In this document: one piece after another, positions 38,071 through 47,160 of the stretch
Layout of the letters: each line of letters opens with the position of its first letter
Numbering within the stretch: the first letter of the stretch is position 1
From: Thermodesulfomicrobium sp. WS
Lineage (GTDB): Bacteria > Desulfobacterota > Desulfovibrionia > Desulfovibrionales > Desulfomicrobiaceae
Assembly: GCF_027925145.1 (NCBI RefSeq)
Contig: NZ_AP027130.1
Coordinates: 2,293,781-2,357,780 of the forward strand
DNA length: 64,000 bases
Direction of reading: 5' to 3'
The notes under the pieces: generated by a model
What the model was told of the DNA's origin: nothing
The model's input: only the letters and a program-made list of their open reading frames with translations
Databases searched by the model: none
Translations under genes and position numbers: made by a program

Positions 38071-39103
38071 GTCTTTTTTCCACCATGGCGGCGAACACCA
38101 TCTGCACCCATCTGCCGGACACCACCTGGGCGAAGGAAAAGCGTGGTAGCGCGGCAATGGGGGCCCCATCCGTGACCACGGCCCAGGTCTGTCGGTCCAA
38201 GTCTTTCAAGGCCGGAGATAGGGTTTCCTCCCAAAGACGGCTAGCCCCTTGCGCATCAAGGCCCCAAAGGCGGCAGGCCAACGGCCGACCTTGGGGGATG
38301 CGGCAACGACCAGAAGCCAGGAGCGGACACAGCACGCCCACGCCCGTCAGACAGGAATTCGGCGCCTGCGTGTGGCGGATGCGGTCTTCACGCCGCACGT
38401 TGGCCACGGCGCGCAGCATGATGGCGCGCCGCGTTGCGCTTGGAAGGTGCGTATCCACATACTGAGCCAGGGCCGCAGCTGCGGCAAGGCCCAAATCTCC
38501 GGGGCGCTGGCAGCAGCGGTCATGGTGGATACCGCATTGGGGAAGACCCGCGACGGCCTGATCGGCACGGGCAAGCAAGCGTTCATAGTCAGCGAACACC
38601 GAAGAGAGATCCAGGGAGGAGGGGAATGTCAGCGACGGGGACTCCGCTTTGAGGCTCGGGTTTTGGCGGCCATAGCGCCGCACTGCCCGCCACTGGGCAA
38701 AATTGGTGGGTTTGGAGCGCAGCGGTCGCAAGACCCACCAGGCGCGGCGATGCCCAAGCCCCCGGCGCAGAAAATAGGCGTTGAGCACTGTGCCCGTGCG
38801 GCCGATGCCAAAGCGGCAATGGATGAGCACCTTTTTGCCGAGATAGAGGGACTCGTCGAGCCAGGCGAGGGCTGCTTCCAAGGCATCCAAATCCGGCGCC
38901 TCTTCGTCGGGGATGGGCAGATAGTACACCTCAAAGCCCGCCTGCCGCTGCAGCTCCGGAAGTTCCGGGAACTCGGCACAGAGATTGAGCAGCGCGCTGA
39001 TCCCCGCCTCATGCAAAAAATGGAAATACGCCGGGGTCATGGGGGCAGGGCCCACGGCCAATCGGTCCGTCACCCAGGAGATAGGTCCGTGCACTTGGGA
39101 CAT
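38045..39103 (-). CDS. Dual-specificity phosphatase fused to a Cys-rich domain
   Basis: 352 residues. N-terminal half: a dual-specificity/tyrosine phosphatase domain with the complete CX5R loop VLIHCRFGIGRTGTVLNAY (Cys near 96) and a general-acid region IPDEEAPDL. C-terminal half: a Cys-rich region with CGIHHDRCC, then SCLTGVGVLCPLLASGRC and LACRLWG, which resembles YkgJ-type putative zinc/iron-binding domains. The fusion is unusual. It starts 4 bases after the PEP-synthase-like gene, so it is the last gene of the TRAP operon. Substrate unknown; reversal of a phosphotransfer step in that operon is conceivable. Confidence 0.82.
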   Translation of the reverse strand: MSQVHGPISWVTDRLAVGPAPMTPAYFHFLHEAGISALLNLCAEFPELPELQRQAGFEVYYLPIPDEEAPDLDALEAALAWLDESLYLGKKVLIHCRFGIGRTGTVLNAYFLRRGLGHRRAWWVLRPLRSKPTNFAQWRAVRRYGRQNPSLKAESPSLTFPSSLDLSSVFADYERLLARADQAVAGLPQCGIHHDRCCQRPGDLGLAAAAALAQYVDTHLPSATRRAIMLRAVANVRREDRIRHTQAPNSCLTGVGVLCPLLASGRCRIPQGRPLACRLWGLDAQGASRLWEETLSPALKDLDRQTWAVVTDGAPIAALPRFSFAQVVSGRWVQMVFAAMVEKRLAKGAAIF

Positions 39104-39107
39104 CGCG

Positions 39108-41510
39108 CTACTCCGTGTGCGTCAGAAACCGGCGCACCGCCTCGGTCACATCATCGGCAGAGCGCAAGGCCACATCCTGCAAGCGCAGCGCCGCCACCAA
39201 CCGTCCCGCCAACCGGCAGGCCACTAGCGTCGCAGCGGCAGACACGCGGGCGTATACAGCCTCTAGGCGCTCGGCGCGTACGCTCACGGCAAATCCAGAC
39301 TCCTCCAGCACCTGCCGCACCCACTCCTGGCGCAGACACTGCCCCAAGGCCGCGCCGCCACCGCCTTCCAGACTGAGGCGCACGTAATTGGCCTCCACCC
39401 GCGACGAGGCCAAGGCGTCCACGCGGGAGAAATGATAGCCCAGCCGCAGGCCCAGATGGGCAAAGTCCGCATCCACCAGGGCAAAACTCCCGAGCATCCG
39501 GCTCTCCCGACCGACGATGCCCCCGGAAATCCGATCGAGCTCCGCCCAATCGGCGTGAAACACCCCACCATCCCAGTGGCGCGCACCGGCACGCAGCCCG
39601 TCGAGCACGGCACGCAGGGGCGTGGAGCGCACCTGCGCCAGCTCCACCGGACCGCGGCCTGGGGCCGCAAGCCCAGCACCCAAATCCAGCACGTACAGGG
39701 CAAAAGGCGCGTCCACACGCAAGCGCCGGGCGCGGCCAAGGCCACGGCCGCGGCGATCCGTCACATGGAGCATGGCCCGCACCGCACCTTCGTGGGCCAG
39801 CCGCACCACGTCGTGCACGCTCTGGCAGGCCGCAGGCACAAAGTCCGGGGCTGCGGGGTCCAGACGGGTAAGACGCACCGTACGCGCCGCCACGGCCTCC
39901 CAACGCGCAGGCGACCAGGCGCGCTCCTCCGCAGGCGATGCAGCACCGGCCACGCACCCCTCCCAGATGCAGCCTCGGTCCCCGTCCACGGTCACCACCG
40001 CTCCCTGGGGCAGCGCCTGCGGAGCAATGCCCACCACCACGGGGATCCCCCGCTCCCGCGCCACCGTGGCCAGATGGCTGGCCCGGGAGCCGTGTTCCGC
40101 CACGATGGCGCCGATACGATCCATGAAGGCGGACAAGGCCGGAGCCAGGCTCACCACCGCCACCACCGCACCGGGAGGGATCTGCTGGTACTGGGGGCCG
40201 CTATAGGCCCGAAACACCGGGCCACAGGCCATTCCCGGGGCCGCACGGTCCAAATCCGCGGCCAAAAGCGGCGCATCCGGAGGCGGTGCTTCGGCGCACG
40301 ACGCCTGCCCGGGCACCCGAAGCGGCCGGGCCTGCAGGAATACCACGCCCTGCGGGCCCAAGGCCCACTCCACGTCAAGAGGTGTTTTCCACTGGGCTTC
40401 CACCCAGAGCCCCATGCGGGCCAAATCGCCAAGCACATCCGCGTCAAGCCCCGTGGCGTCGCTATCCCGAAACAGTACCGGCCTCGGGGGGTCGGAGCGG
40501 GAAAACACGAAAAGCGACGGCCGCGCTTGGCCGTCCATGAGCCGTGCCCCAAGGCCGCGCACCGCGTGCACCGTCAGCACCGGCGCCTTGTCCCCGTGAT
40601 GGTCCTGGGTATAGAGCACGCCGCTGACCGCTGCCGGAACCAGGGGCGAAATGAGCACCGCCATGGCGGTCTCCATATCCAGAAGTCCTTGGCGCATGCG
40701 GTAGATGACCGCCCGAGGACAGTACTTGCCGGCATACACCCGTTTGATGGCCATCAAGAGGTCCTCCACCGGCACCCCGATCTCGCTGGCGTACTGGCCC
40801 GCAAAGGAATCCTTGCCGTCTTCGGCAAGGGCGCTGGAGCGCACAGCAAGCACGTCGGCCCCCAAGGCCCGCACGGCTTGCACCACAGCGGCTTCCACCG
40901 CATCCGGGAGGTCCGCCGCCAAGATGGCCTCCTGGATGGCGGCGCAGGCGCGGATCACCGCCTCAGGGTCGTGCACGCGCGCCACGCGCAAATGCCGCGC
41001 AATGACCGTATCCAGGCCCGAGGCGGTCAGAAAACGCCCAAAGGCCTGGGCCGTGAGCACCACACCGGGAGGAACCGGCACGCCCAAGGATAACAGCCGG
41101 GAAAGCCCCACCGCCTTGCCGCCGCAGCGCTGCGGGAAACGGTGGGCCTCGGAGAGGGAGAGCACATACGGCGGGTCCTGAGGCCAGGGGGGGGACGGGG
41201 GAAGCGCGCCTCCAATGCGAACGAGGGCACCCCCGAGGCCTTGGGAAAGGGACGCATCCAAGGGGGCAAGGGCTCGGACGAGTTCCCGGGCGCGGGCCAC
41301 ACTTTCACGCGCCAGCCACAGGATCCGGGCTGCATCGGCCGGGTCGGCGCCCGTCAGGTGCTCGTGGAGCGCACCCAAGCACTCGAGGGTATGGGCATCA
41401 CGGTCCAGCACCCGCCGAAAGGCGGCGTAGCGCTGGGCAAGGGTCTGCCTGGGGCGGAAGGTTTCGCGAACCCACCGCCCCAAGGCATGGAATCGAGGCT
41501 CGATCGCCAT
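39108..41510 (-). CDS. PEP-synthase-like protein (PPDK_N and His domain, no recognisable TIM barrel)
   Basis: 800 residues. A helical N-terminal region (1-130), then the ATP-binding domain of PEP synthase/PPDK (GGKAVGLSRLLSLGVPVPPG near 135; VRSSALAEDGKDSFAGQYAS near 225; VSGVLYTQDHHGD), then the phosphohistidine swivel domain with GSRASHLATVARERGIPVV (His near 480). The final 270 residues lack the PEP/pyruvate-binding TIM barrel of normal enzymes and match nothing I recognise. It could therefore pass phosphate from ATP to another acceptor. 27 bases after dctM. Confidence 0.83.
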   Translation of the reverse strand: MAIEPRFHALGRWVRETFRPRQTLAQRYAAFRRVLDRDAHTLECLGALHEHLTGADPADAARILWLARESVARARELVRALAPLDASLSQGLGGALVRIGGALPPSPPWPQDPPYVLSLSEAHRFPQRCGGKAVGLSRLLSLGVPVPPGVVLTAQAFGRFLTASGLDTVIARHLRVARVHDPEAVIRACAAIQEAILAADLPDAVEAAVVQAVRALGADVLAVRSSALAEDGKDSFAGQYASEIGVPVEDLLMAIKRVYAGKYCPRAVIYRMRQGLLDMETAMAVLISPLVPAAVSGVLYTQDHHGDKAPVLTVHAVRGLGARLMDGQARPSLFVFSRSDPPRPVLFRDSDATGLDADVLGDLARMGLWVEAQWKTPLDVEWALGPQGVVFLQARPLRVPGQASCAEAPPPDAPLLAADLDRAAPGMACGPVFRAYSGPQYQQIPPGAVVAVVSLAPALSAFMDRIGAIVAEHGSRASHLATVARERGIPVVVGIAPQALPQGAVVTVDGDRGCIWEGCVAGAASPAEERAWSPARWEAVAARTVRLTRLDPAAPDFVPAACQSVHDVVRLAHEGAVRAMLHVTDRRGRGLGRARRLRVDAPFALYVLDLGAGLAAPGRGPVELAQVRSTPLRAVLDGLRAGARHWDGGVFHADWAELDRISGGIVGRESRMLGSFALVDADFAHLGLRLGYHFSRVDALASSRVEANYVRLSLEGGGGAALGQCLRQEWVRQVLEESGFAVSVRAERLEAVYARVSAAATLVACRLAGRLVAALRLQDVALRSADDVTEAVRRFLTHTE

Positions 41511-41537
41511 GGGGCCTCCGCATCGTCCCGCTTCCGC

Positions 41538-42938
41538 CTACCGATACCCCTGAATGGAGTCGATGAGTTCCGGCAAAAAGAGGGAGACGGACGGCACATA
41601 GGTGACGAACACCAAAAAGGCCAGCAGCACCAAAAGCCACGGCACCGCGGCGCGCACCACCCAGGCGAGGTCCCTGCCGGTGATGCCGGCAGTGACGAAG
41701 AGGTTGAGGCCCACCGGCGGAGTGATCATGCCGATTTCCATGTTCACCACGCAGATGATGCCCAGATGGATGGGGTCGATGCCCAGTTTGCGGGCGATGG
41801 GGAAGAGGATGGGGATCATGATCATGGTGATGGCCGAAGGCTCCATGAAGTTGCCTGCCACCAGAAGCAGGATATTGACCACGATGAGAAATCCCCACGC
41901 CGGAAGCCCCCAGCCCACGATGGTCTCGGCGATGGTGTGAGGGATGCGTTCCGTGGTGAGCACATGGGCAAAGAGCATGGCGTTGCCGATGATGAAAAGC
42001 AGCATGATGCTCACCTTGGCGGCGTCGAGCACCACACGGCGCACCTCGGGGTGCATGACGGAACGCGGCACGGCCCACAGGGCGTCCCGCACAAAGCGCA
42101 GGCTCGCCCGCAGCGCACTTTCTCCCGCAGCGCGCAGCGGGACGCGGTGCAGCGGGCCCATGTCCCGGTAGACGAACACGGCCACGAAATAGGCATACAC
42201 TGCGGAGATGGCCGCTGCCTCCGTGGGGCTGCACACCCCGCCGTAGATGGAGCCAAGCACGATACCGATGAGCATCAGCCCACCAGATGCCGCCAGCCCC
42301 GAGCGGACGATCTGCCGCACTCCCGCCCACGGCAGGGATGGCAGGCCCTTCACGCGCGCCACCACGTAGATGGCGGCCATGAGGGCAAGGCCCAAGAGGA
42401 TCCCAGGGATGAATCCGGCCATAAACAGCCGCGCCGCGGATTCCTGGGTGGCGGCGGCATACACCAGCATGACGATGGACGGCGGGATGAGGATCCCCAG
42501 GGTGCCGGCATTGGCGATGACCCCTGCGGCAAAGCTCTCGGGATAGCCTGCCCGCACCATGCCCCCGATGACGATGGAACCGATGGCCGCCACCGTGGCC
42601 GGTGACGATCCCGACACCGCGGCAAAGATCATGCACGCCAAGACCCCGGCCATGGCCAGGCCGCCGCGCACATGGCCCACGCAATCCAAGGCGAAACGGA
42701 TGATGCGCCGGGCCACGCCACCGGTGGTGAGAAATTGCGACGACAGGATGAAAAAGGGAATGGCAAGGAGGGTATAATGCTCGGAAACGCTCTCCAACAG
42801 CTTGAGGGCGATGGAGGCAAGCGAATCATTGGAAAAAAATAAAATGGTGGCGATACTGGAAAGCCCCAAGGCAAAGGCGATGGGCATGCCCGTGGCGATA
42901 CACAGAAAAAGGAGGGTAAACAGGCACAGCGACGTCAT
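41538..42938 (-). CDS. dctM: TRAP transporter large permease DctM
   Basis: 466 residues with about 12-13 hydrophobic segments, starting MTSLCLFTLLFLCIATGMP, a typical DctM N-terminus. Conserved patches: FFILSSQFLTTGGVARR, AVSGSSPATVAAIGSI and MEIGMITPPVGLNLFV. It has an internal loop of about 60 residues (near 255-320) longer than in many homologues. It is the sodium-driven transport subunit working with DctQ and DctP. Its start overlaps the dctQ stop by 4 bases. Confidence 0.96.
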   Translation of the reverse strand: MTSLCLFTLLFLCIATGMPIAFALGLSSIATILFFSNDSLASIALKLLESVSEHYTLLAIPFFILSSQFLTTGGVARRIIRFALDCVGHVRGGLAMAGVLACMIFAAVSGSSPATVAAIGSIVIGGMVRAGYPESFAAGVIANAGTLGILIPPSIVMLVYAAATQESAARLFMAGFIPGILLGLALMAAIYVVARVKGLPSLPWAGVRQIVRSGLAASGGLMLIGIVLGSIYGGVCSPTEAAAISAVYAYFVAVFVYRDMGPLHRVPLRAAGESALRASLRFVRDALWAVPRSVMHPEVRRVVLDAAKVSIMLLFIIGNAMLFAHVLTTERIPHTIAETIVGWGLPAWGFLIVVNILLLVAGNFMEPSAITMIMIPILFPIARKLGIDPIHLGIICVVNMEIGMITPPVGLNLFVTAGITGRDLAWVVRAAVPWLLVLLAFLVFVTYVPSVSLFLPELIDSIQGYR

Positions 42939-43531
42939 TCGTCATCCCCCTCCAATTCCTTGGGGTTTTCCTCGTGCGCCAGATAGACGCTCTCCTTGGC
43001 CTCGTCCAAGAGCTCGAACCCCTCAGCCTCGCCACGCACCAAGGCCGCCAAAAGGCCCAAAAGGCGCCATGCCAACAGCCCCATACCGATGAGGATCACG
43101 CTGCTCGCCACCCATTTGGGGACATGGATATCCTCCAGATACACGTTCACGCGCATGAGTTTGGCGATATACGCCCAGCCGCCCACGAGAAAAAGGCCGC
43201 AGTACGCCAAGCACAAGATCACCGCCACCACACTGACCAGGCGCCGGGCCTTGGGGGGGAGGATCTTGACCAGCGCATCCACGCCGATATGGGAGCCCAC
43301 CTTGATGCCGTAGGAGACGCCAAAGAGCACCATCCATCCCGAAAGCAGCAGCGTGAGTTCCTGGGCCCAGGCGATGCCCCGATGCAGCACGAACCGAAAG
43401 AGGACCTCGACGAAGACCAGAAGGGTCATGGACGCCAGGAGGAGGGAAATGATTCCCTCCTCCAGCGCCGCCAACACATTGCGGATACGAGCCAAAACGC
43501 CCCCCTTACTTGTTGCTGGCAATGGCGGCAT
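42935..43531 (-). CDS. dctQ: TRAP transporter small permease DctQ
   Basis: 198 residues with four membrane segments and the typical ISLLLASMTLLVFVEVLFRFV first helix. The ATG at 43531 has AAGGA 8 bases upstream but overlaps dctP by 26 bases. A TTG at 43495 with AAGGGGGG upstream would give 186 residues and remove the overlap; either is possible. A charged C-terminal tail (EAEGFELLDEAKESVYLAHEENPKE) is longer than usual. Confidence 0.92.
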   Translation of the reverse strand: MPPLPATSKGGVLARIRNVLAALEEGIISLLLASMTLLVFVEVLFRFVLHRGIAWAQELTLLLSGWMVLFGVSYGIKVGSHIGVDALVKILPPKARRLVSVVAVILCLAYCGLFLVGGWAYIAKLMRVNVYLEDIHVPKWVASSVILIGMGLLAWRLLGLLAALVRGEAEGFELLDEAKESVYLAHEENPKELEGDDE

Positions 43532-44492
43532 CGAGATTTTCCTTGCCCACGGCGCTCTCGAACTGCTTCCACACGGGCTTCATGGCCTCCACCCACTGGG
43601 CGCGTTCGGCCTCGGTGAGGGTGATGATCTCGCTGCGCTTGGACTCGATGATCTTCTGCTTGTCTTCCAGGTCCTTGGCCATAGCCACTGCATTGCCGTA
43701 CTCGATGGCCTCGGCCAGGGCCTTTTCCAGCTCCGCGCGGATGTCCGCCGGCAGCCCTTCCCAGAAGTCCACGGAAGAAACCACCAGATAGTCGAGGATA
43801 CCGTGGTTGGTCTCGGTGATATACGGCTGCACCTCGTAGTACTTCTGCGAGTAGATATTGGACCAGGTGTTTTCCTGGCCATCGATGGCGTTGGTCTGCA
43901 GCAGGGTGAAGACCTCGGAGAAAGGCTTCTTGATGGGGATGGCGCCTACGGCTTCGTACTGGGCAGCCAAAACGTCCGAGGTCATGATGCGGAACTTCTT
44001 CCCCTTGACATCCCCAGGCACCCGAATGGGGTGATTGGCCGAAATCTGCTTGAGGCCGTTATGGAGATACCCCAGGCCGATGATGCCTTTGTCCTTCATG
44101 GAATTCAGCAACGCCTGGCCATGGGGCCCGCGCTGGAAGGTGTCGATGGCCTTCATGTCCTTGAACAGGAAGGGCAGATCGTAAATCTGCAAAAGCGGCG
44201 TGTACTTCTGGAACTTGGACAAGGCAGGGGCGAGCAGCTGCACATCGCCCAGAAGCAGGGCTTCCAATTCTTTGCCATCACCAAAGAGCTGCGAGTTGGG
44301 ATAGACCTCCACCACCACCTTGCCGGCCAGGCGCTGGTCCACCAATTCCTTGAACTTCACGGCCATCTTGCCCTTGGGGGTGTCCTCGGCCACCACGTGG
44401 GAAAACTTGATGACGATGGGCGCGGACAGGGCCGGCATGGCTAGGCCCAGCACCAAGGCCACCACAAGCATCCATCCAGAAATCTTTTTCAT
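43506..44492 (-). CDS. dctP: TRAP transporter solute-binding protein DctP
   Basis: 328 residues. Signal peptide (about 1-23, cleavage after ALSA), then the DctP fold: IKFSHVVAEDTPKGKMAVKFKELV, GLGYLHNGLKQISANHPI and the Arg-containing ligand segment KFRIMTSDVLAAQYEAVGA, GQENTWSNIYSQKYYEVQ. It binds an organic acid in the periplasm, probably a C4-dicarboxylate or 2-oxoacid. First gene of the operon dctPQM, PEP-synthase-like gene, phosphatase. GGGAGG precedes the start. Confidence 0.95.
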   Translation of the reverse strand: MKKISGWMLVVALVLGLAMPALSAPIVIKFSHVVAEDTPKGKMAVKFKELVDQRLAGKVVVEVYPNSQLFGDGKELEALLLGDVQLLAPALSKFQKYTPLLQIYDLPFLFKDMKAIDTFQRGPHGQALLNSMKDKGIIGLGYLHNGLKQISANHPIRVPGDVKGKKFRIMTSDVLAAQYEAVGAIPIKKPFSEVFTLLQTNAIDGQENTWSNIYSQKYYEVQPYITETNHGILDYLVVSSVDFWEGLPADIRAELEKALAEAIEYGNAVAMAKDLEDKQKIIESKRSEIITLTEAERAQWVEAMKPVWKQFESAVGKENLDAAIASNK

Positions 44493-44648
44493 GCCACAAA
44501 CCTCCCAGGTAAATGGTTACGGTGGGTCTTCCGTATCCTTGCCCCCTCGGTTTGGGCAATGCCGCTCACCGAAAAAAAAAGCCGTTCAGCGGAACAGTGG
44601 GTGGCGCACGCCTTGCCCTGCCCCACGGTCAGGACTAGCGCTTTTGCC

Positions 44649-45884
44649 ATGCACCACGTCACCGTCATCGGCGCCGGACCTGCCGGACTCATGGCCGCCG
44701 TAGCTGCGGCGCAGCGCGGCTGCCAGGTCGTGCTGCTGGAGTCCATGGACCGGCCCGGCCGCAAGCTCGCCCTCACCGGACATGGCCGCGGCAACGTCAG
44801 CCACCAGATGGAGACCGAGGCCATGCTCGCCGCCTTTGGCCCGGCCGCGGCCTTCCTCAAGCCCGCCTTCTATAGCCTCCCCCTTGCCCGGCTCACCGCC
44901 TTTCTGGAAACCGTGGGGATTCGGCTCACCGCCGAAGCCGACGGCCGGATCTTTCCCGCCAGCGTTGGCGCCCGCGAGCTCGCCCAAATCCTCACCGCCG
45001 CGGCCTGCGCCCATGGGGTGGAACTGCGCTGCCAGGCCCGCGTCACGGAACTTTGTCCCGAGGGCGACCATTGGCGTATCCGCTGCATCCACAGCGACCC
45101 CATCGCAAGCCGCGCCGTCGTGCTGACCACCGGTGGCATGTCGTATCCCGCCACAGGCTCGCGCGGCGACGGCTTCCGCCTGGCCGAAGCCCTGGGGCAC
45201 CGCATCGAGCCGCTGCATCCGGGCCTCGTGGGGCTGCACTGCCCCGGGACCCAACCGGCGCAAGCCAGCTCCGCCCTGGCGGAGGTCACGGTGCTCGCCG
45301 CCGGCCGCAGCCTCGCACACACCACCGGGCCGGTGCTCTTCACCCACAGCGGCGTTTCCGGACCGGCGGTGCTCGACATGAGTCGACACGCCACCAAGGC
45401 CCTGGGTGCGGGGGCCTCCCCCGCCATCCGCCTCAACCTCGCCCCCGGCATGGACGCCGCTGCCATGGACCGCCGCCTGCAGGAGGCCATCCAGCGCTCC
45501 CCGCGCCGAAGCCTCGTCCGGCTCCTGGAGACCTGGGCCCCCCCCAAGCTGGCGCGCTTCATCGTGCGTTGGTGCAGCCTGGACGCAGAGACCCCCATCG
45601 CCCACCTGCCGGCCTCGGCCCGCCGCAGTCTCTCCCAGGCCATAACCGGGCTCACGCTTCCCGTCACCGGCCATGACGGCTGGAAGCGGGCCATGATCAC
45701 CTGCGGCGGGGTGGCCCGAAGTGACGTCATCGCCCGCACCCTCATGTCCCGCCATACGCCAGGGCTCTTTTTCGCCGGCGAAATCTTGGATATGGACGGG
45801 CCCAGCGGCGGTTTCAACCTCCACGCCGCCTTTGCCACAGGCTGGCATGCGGGGCTCTCTGCCGCCGCCATGATTCGGAGCTGA
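44649..45884 (+). CDS. HI0933-like NAD(P)/FAD-dependent flavoprotein
   Basis: 411 residues from ATG 44649. The start HHVTVIGAGPAGLMAAVAAA is the FAD Rossmann motif, followed by GRKLALTGHGRGNVS, GGMSYPATGSRGDGF and the C-terminal TCGGVARSDV, LFFAGEILDMDGPSGGFNLHAAFATG, all typical of the BaiN/HI0933 family. The physiological substrate of this family is unclear (bile acid work suggests an enoyl reductase). The ribosome site is weak. Divergent from dctP; the GGDEF gene follows by 10 bases. Confidence 0.92.
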   Translation: MHHVTVIGAGPAGLMAAVAAAQRGCQVVLLESMDRPGRKLALTGHGRGNVSHQMETEAMLAAFGPAAAFLKPAFYSLPLARLTAFLETVGIRLTAEADGRIFPASVGARELAQILTAAACAHGVELRCQARVTELCPEGDHWRIRCIHSDPIASRAVVLTTGGMSYPATGSRGDGFRLAEALGHRIEPLHPGLVGLHCPGTQPAQASSALAEVTVLAAGRSLAHTTGPVLFTHSGVSGPAVLDMSRHATKALGAGASPAIRLNLAPGMDAAAMDRRLQEAIQRSPRRSLVRLLETWAPPKLARFIVRWCSLDAETPIAHLPASARRSLSQAITGLTLPVTGHDGWKRAMITCGGVARSDVIARTLMSRHTPGLFFAGEILDMDGPSGGFNLHAAFATGWHAGLSAAAMIRS

Positions 45885-45894
45885 AGGAGCCGTC

Positions 45895-47124
45895 ATGCAC
45901 TCGGACCCCATGACCACCCTTGAAGCAATCACCCACCGCATCGCCCCCGGGATTGCCCCGGAAGACGCCCAGATCCTGCGCGCAGCCGTGCTCGCCGCAG
46001 GGGAAAAACTCCACAGCGCCGAGGCTCGCATCGCCCGGCTGGAGCGGACCATCGCCGCCTCCAAGCAGGGCTTTTCCACGTCAGTGGCGGCGTACCGGTC
46101 GCTGCTGGAGACCTTCCAGACCTTCCGCCGCACCATCGACCGCATCCTCCAGCTCACGGATCTGGAGGACCTCCCCGAAGTGCTCGAAGCCATCCGCATG
46201 GAGACGCACCTTCCCGCCGTGCGCCTCGTCCTGGACGCCGACCTCTTTGCCCGCCACCTTCCCGAAGACATCCCCGCAGCCCCGGCAAGCGAACTCCTCG
46301 ACCGCCTCACCTTCCTCGAAGACCGGCGCGGCCGGCTTTCCCCCTACATCGGCCCCGCAGCGCGGGTGCCGGATCCCGCGTTCTTTTTGGACCTGGACCT
46401 TCCCGGCCGAGGCTCCTGCGTCATCTTCCCCTTGCGCCACAAATACGACGCCCGCCGCACCATCGGCATCTTCAGCGCCCTGGACACCGATCCAGAGCGC
46501 TTCTCCCGCACCAAGGCCACGGATTTCCTCGATCACTTCTGCGCCATTTTGAGCTCCACCCTGGTGACCGCCCTGGAGCACGCCGAGCTCGACGCCCTGA
46601 CGGTGCGCGACAGTCTCACCGGCATCCACAACCGCGCCTACATGGAACGGCACGCCCCGCGGCTTTTGGACCTGGCACGCCGCAAAGGCCGGTCCGTGCA
46701 GCTCCTCTTCATCGACCTCGACGGCTTCAAGGCGGTCAACGACCGCCTGGGACACGACGTGGGAGACCTGGTGCTCGTGCAGGTGGCCCGCACCCTGGCC
46801 GGCATGGTGCGCAGCTACGACATCTGCGTGCGCCTCGGCGGTGACGAGTTTGCCATCCTCATGCCCGAATCCAGCCCCGAGGACGCCCGCACCCTCACCC
46901 GGCGCCTGGAAGAAGCGGTGCTCGGCATCCATATCCCTGCCCACACCGGCATGAACCACCACATCCGCGTCTCGGCATCCATTGGCATCGCCTCATGGCA
47001 GCCGGACTGGAGTTTCGAGGAACTCCTGCGCCAGGCGGACGTGGCCATGTACGCGGCCAAGGCGCGGCGCGGCCAATCCATAACTGTGCGCGAGCCCTTG
47101 CCAAGTTCTGCACCCCACGTGTAG
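45895..47124 (+). CDS. Diguanylate cyclase with N-terminal GAF-like (DUF484-type) domain
   Basis: 409 residues, soluble. Residues 1-60 form a helical start; about 65-220 a GAF/DUF484-like domain; about 235-400 the GGDEF domain with active site RLGGDEFAI and an upstream inhibitory I-site RSYD five residues before GGDEF. So it should make c-di-GMP and be feedback-inhibited. The start has AAGGAG upstream. It supplies the ligand for the PilZ proteins and possibly MshE in this window. Confidence 0.94.
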   Translation: MHSDPMTTLEAITHRIAPGIAPEDAQILRAAVLAAGEKLHSAEARIARLERTIAASKQGFSTSVAAYRSLLETFQTFRRTIDRILQLTDLEDLPEVLEAIRMETHLPAVRLVLDADLFARHLPEDIPAAPASELLDRLTFLEDRRGRLSPYIGPAARVPDPAFFLDLDLPGRGSCVIFPLRHKYDARRTIGIFSALDTDPERFSRTKATDFLDHFCAILSSTLVTALEHAELDALTVRDSLTGIHNRAYMERHAPRLLDLARRKGRSVQLLFIDLDGFKAVNDRLGHDVGDLVLVQVARTLAGMVRSYDICVRLGGDEFAILMPESSPEDARTLTRRLEEAVLGIHIPAHTGMNHHIRVSASIGIASWQPDWSFEELLRQADVAMYAAKARRGQSITVREPLPSSAPHV

Positions 47125-47160
47125 GGTGTCTTCCCACAACCATCTTGCAGGAGGTTTGCC

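Noticed and set aside
39432..41093. Plus-strand open frame of about 550 codons
   Set aside because: Antisense to the PEP-synthase-like gene; His/Arg/Gly-rich shadow product.
44535..44590. Inverted repeat TTGCCC/GGGCAA and an A9 tract between dctP and the flavoprotein gene
   Set aside because: Stem too short and position relative to either gene gives no clear terminator or operator reading.
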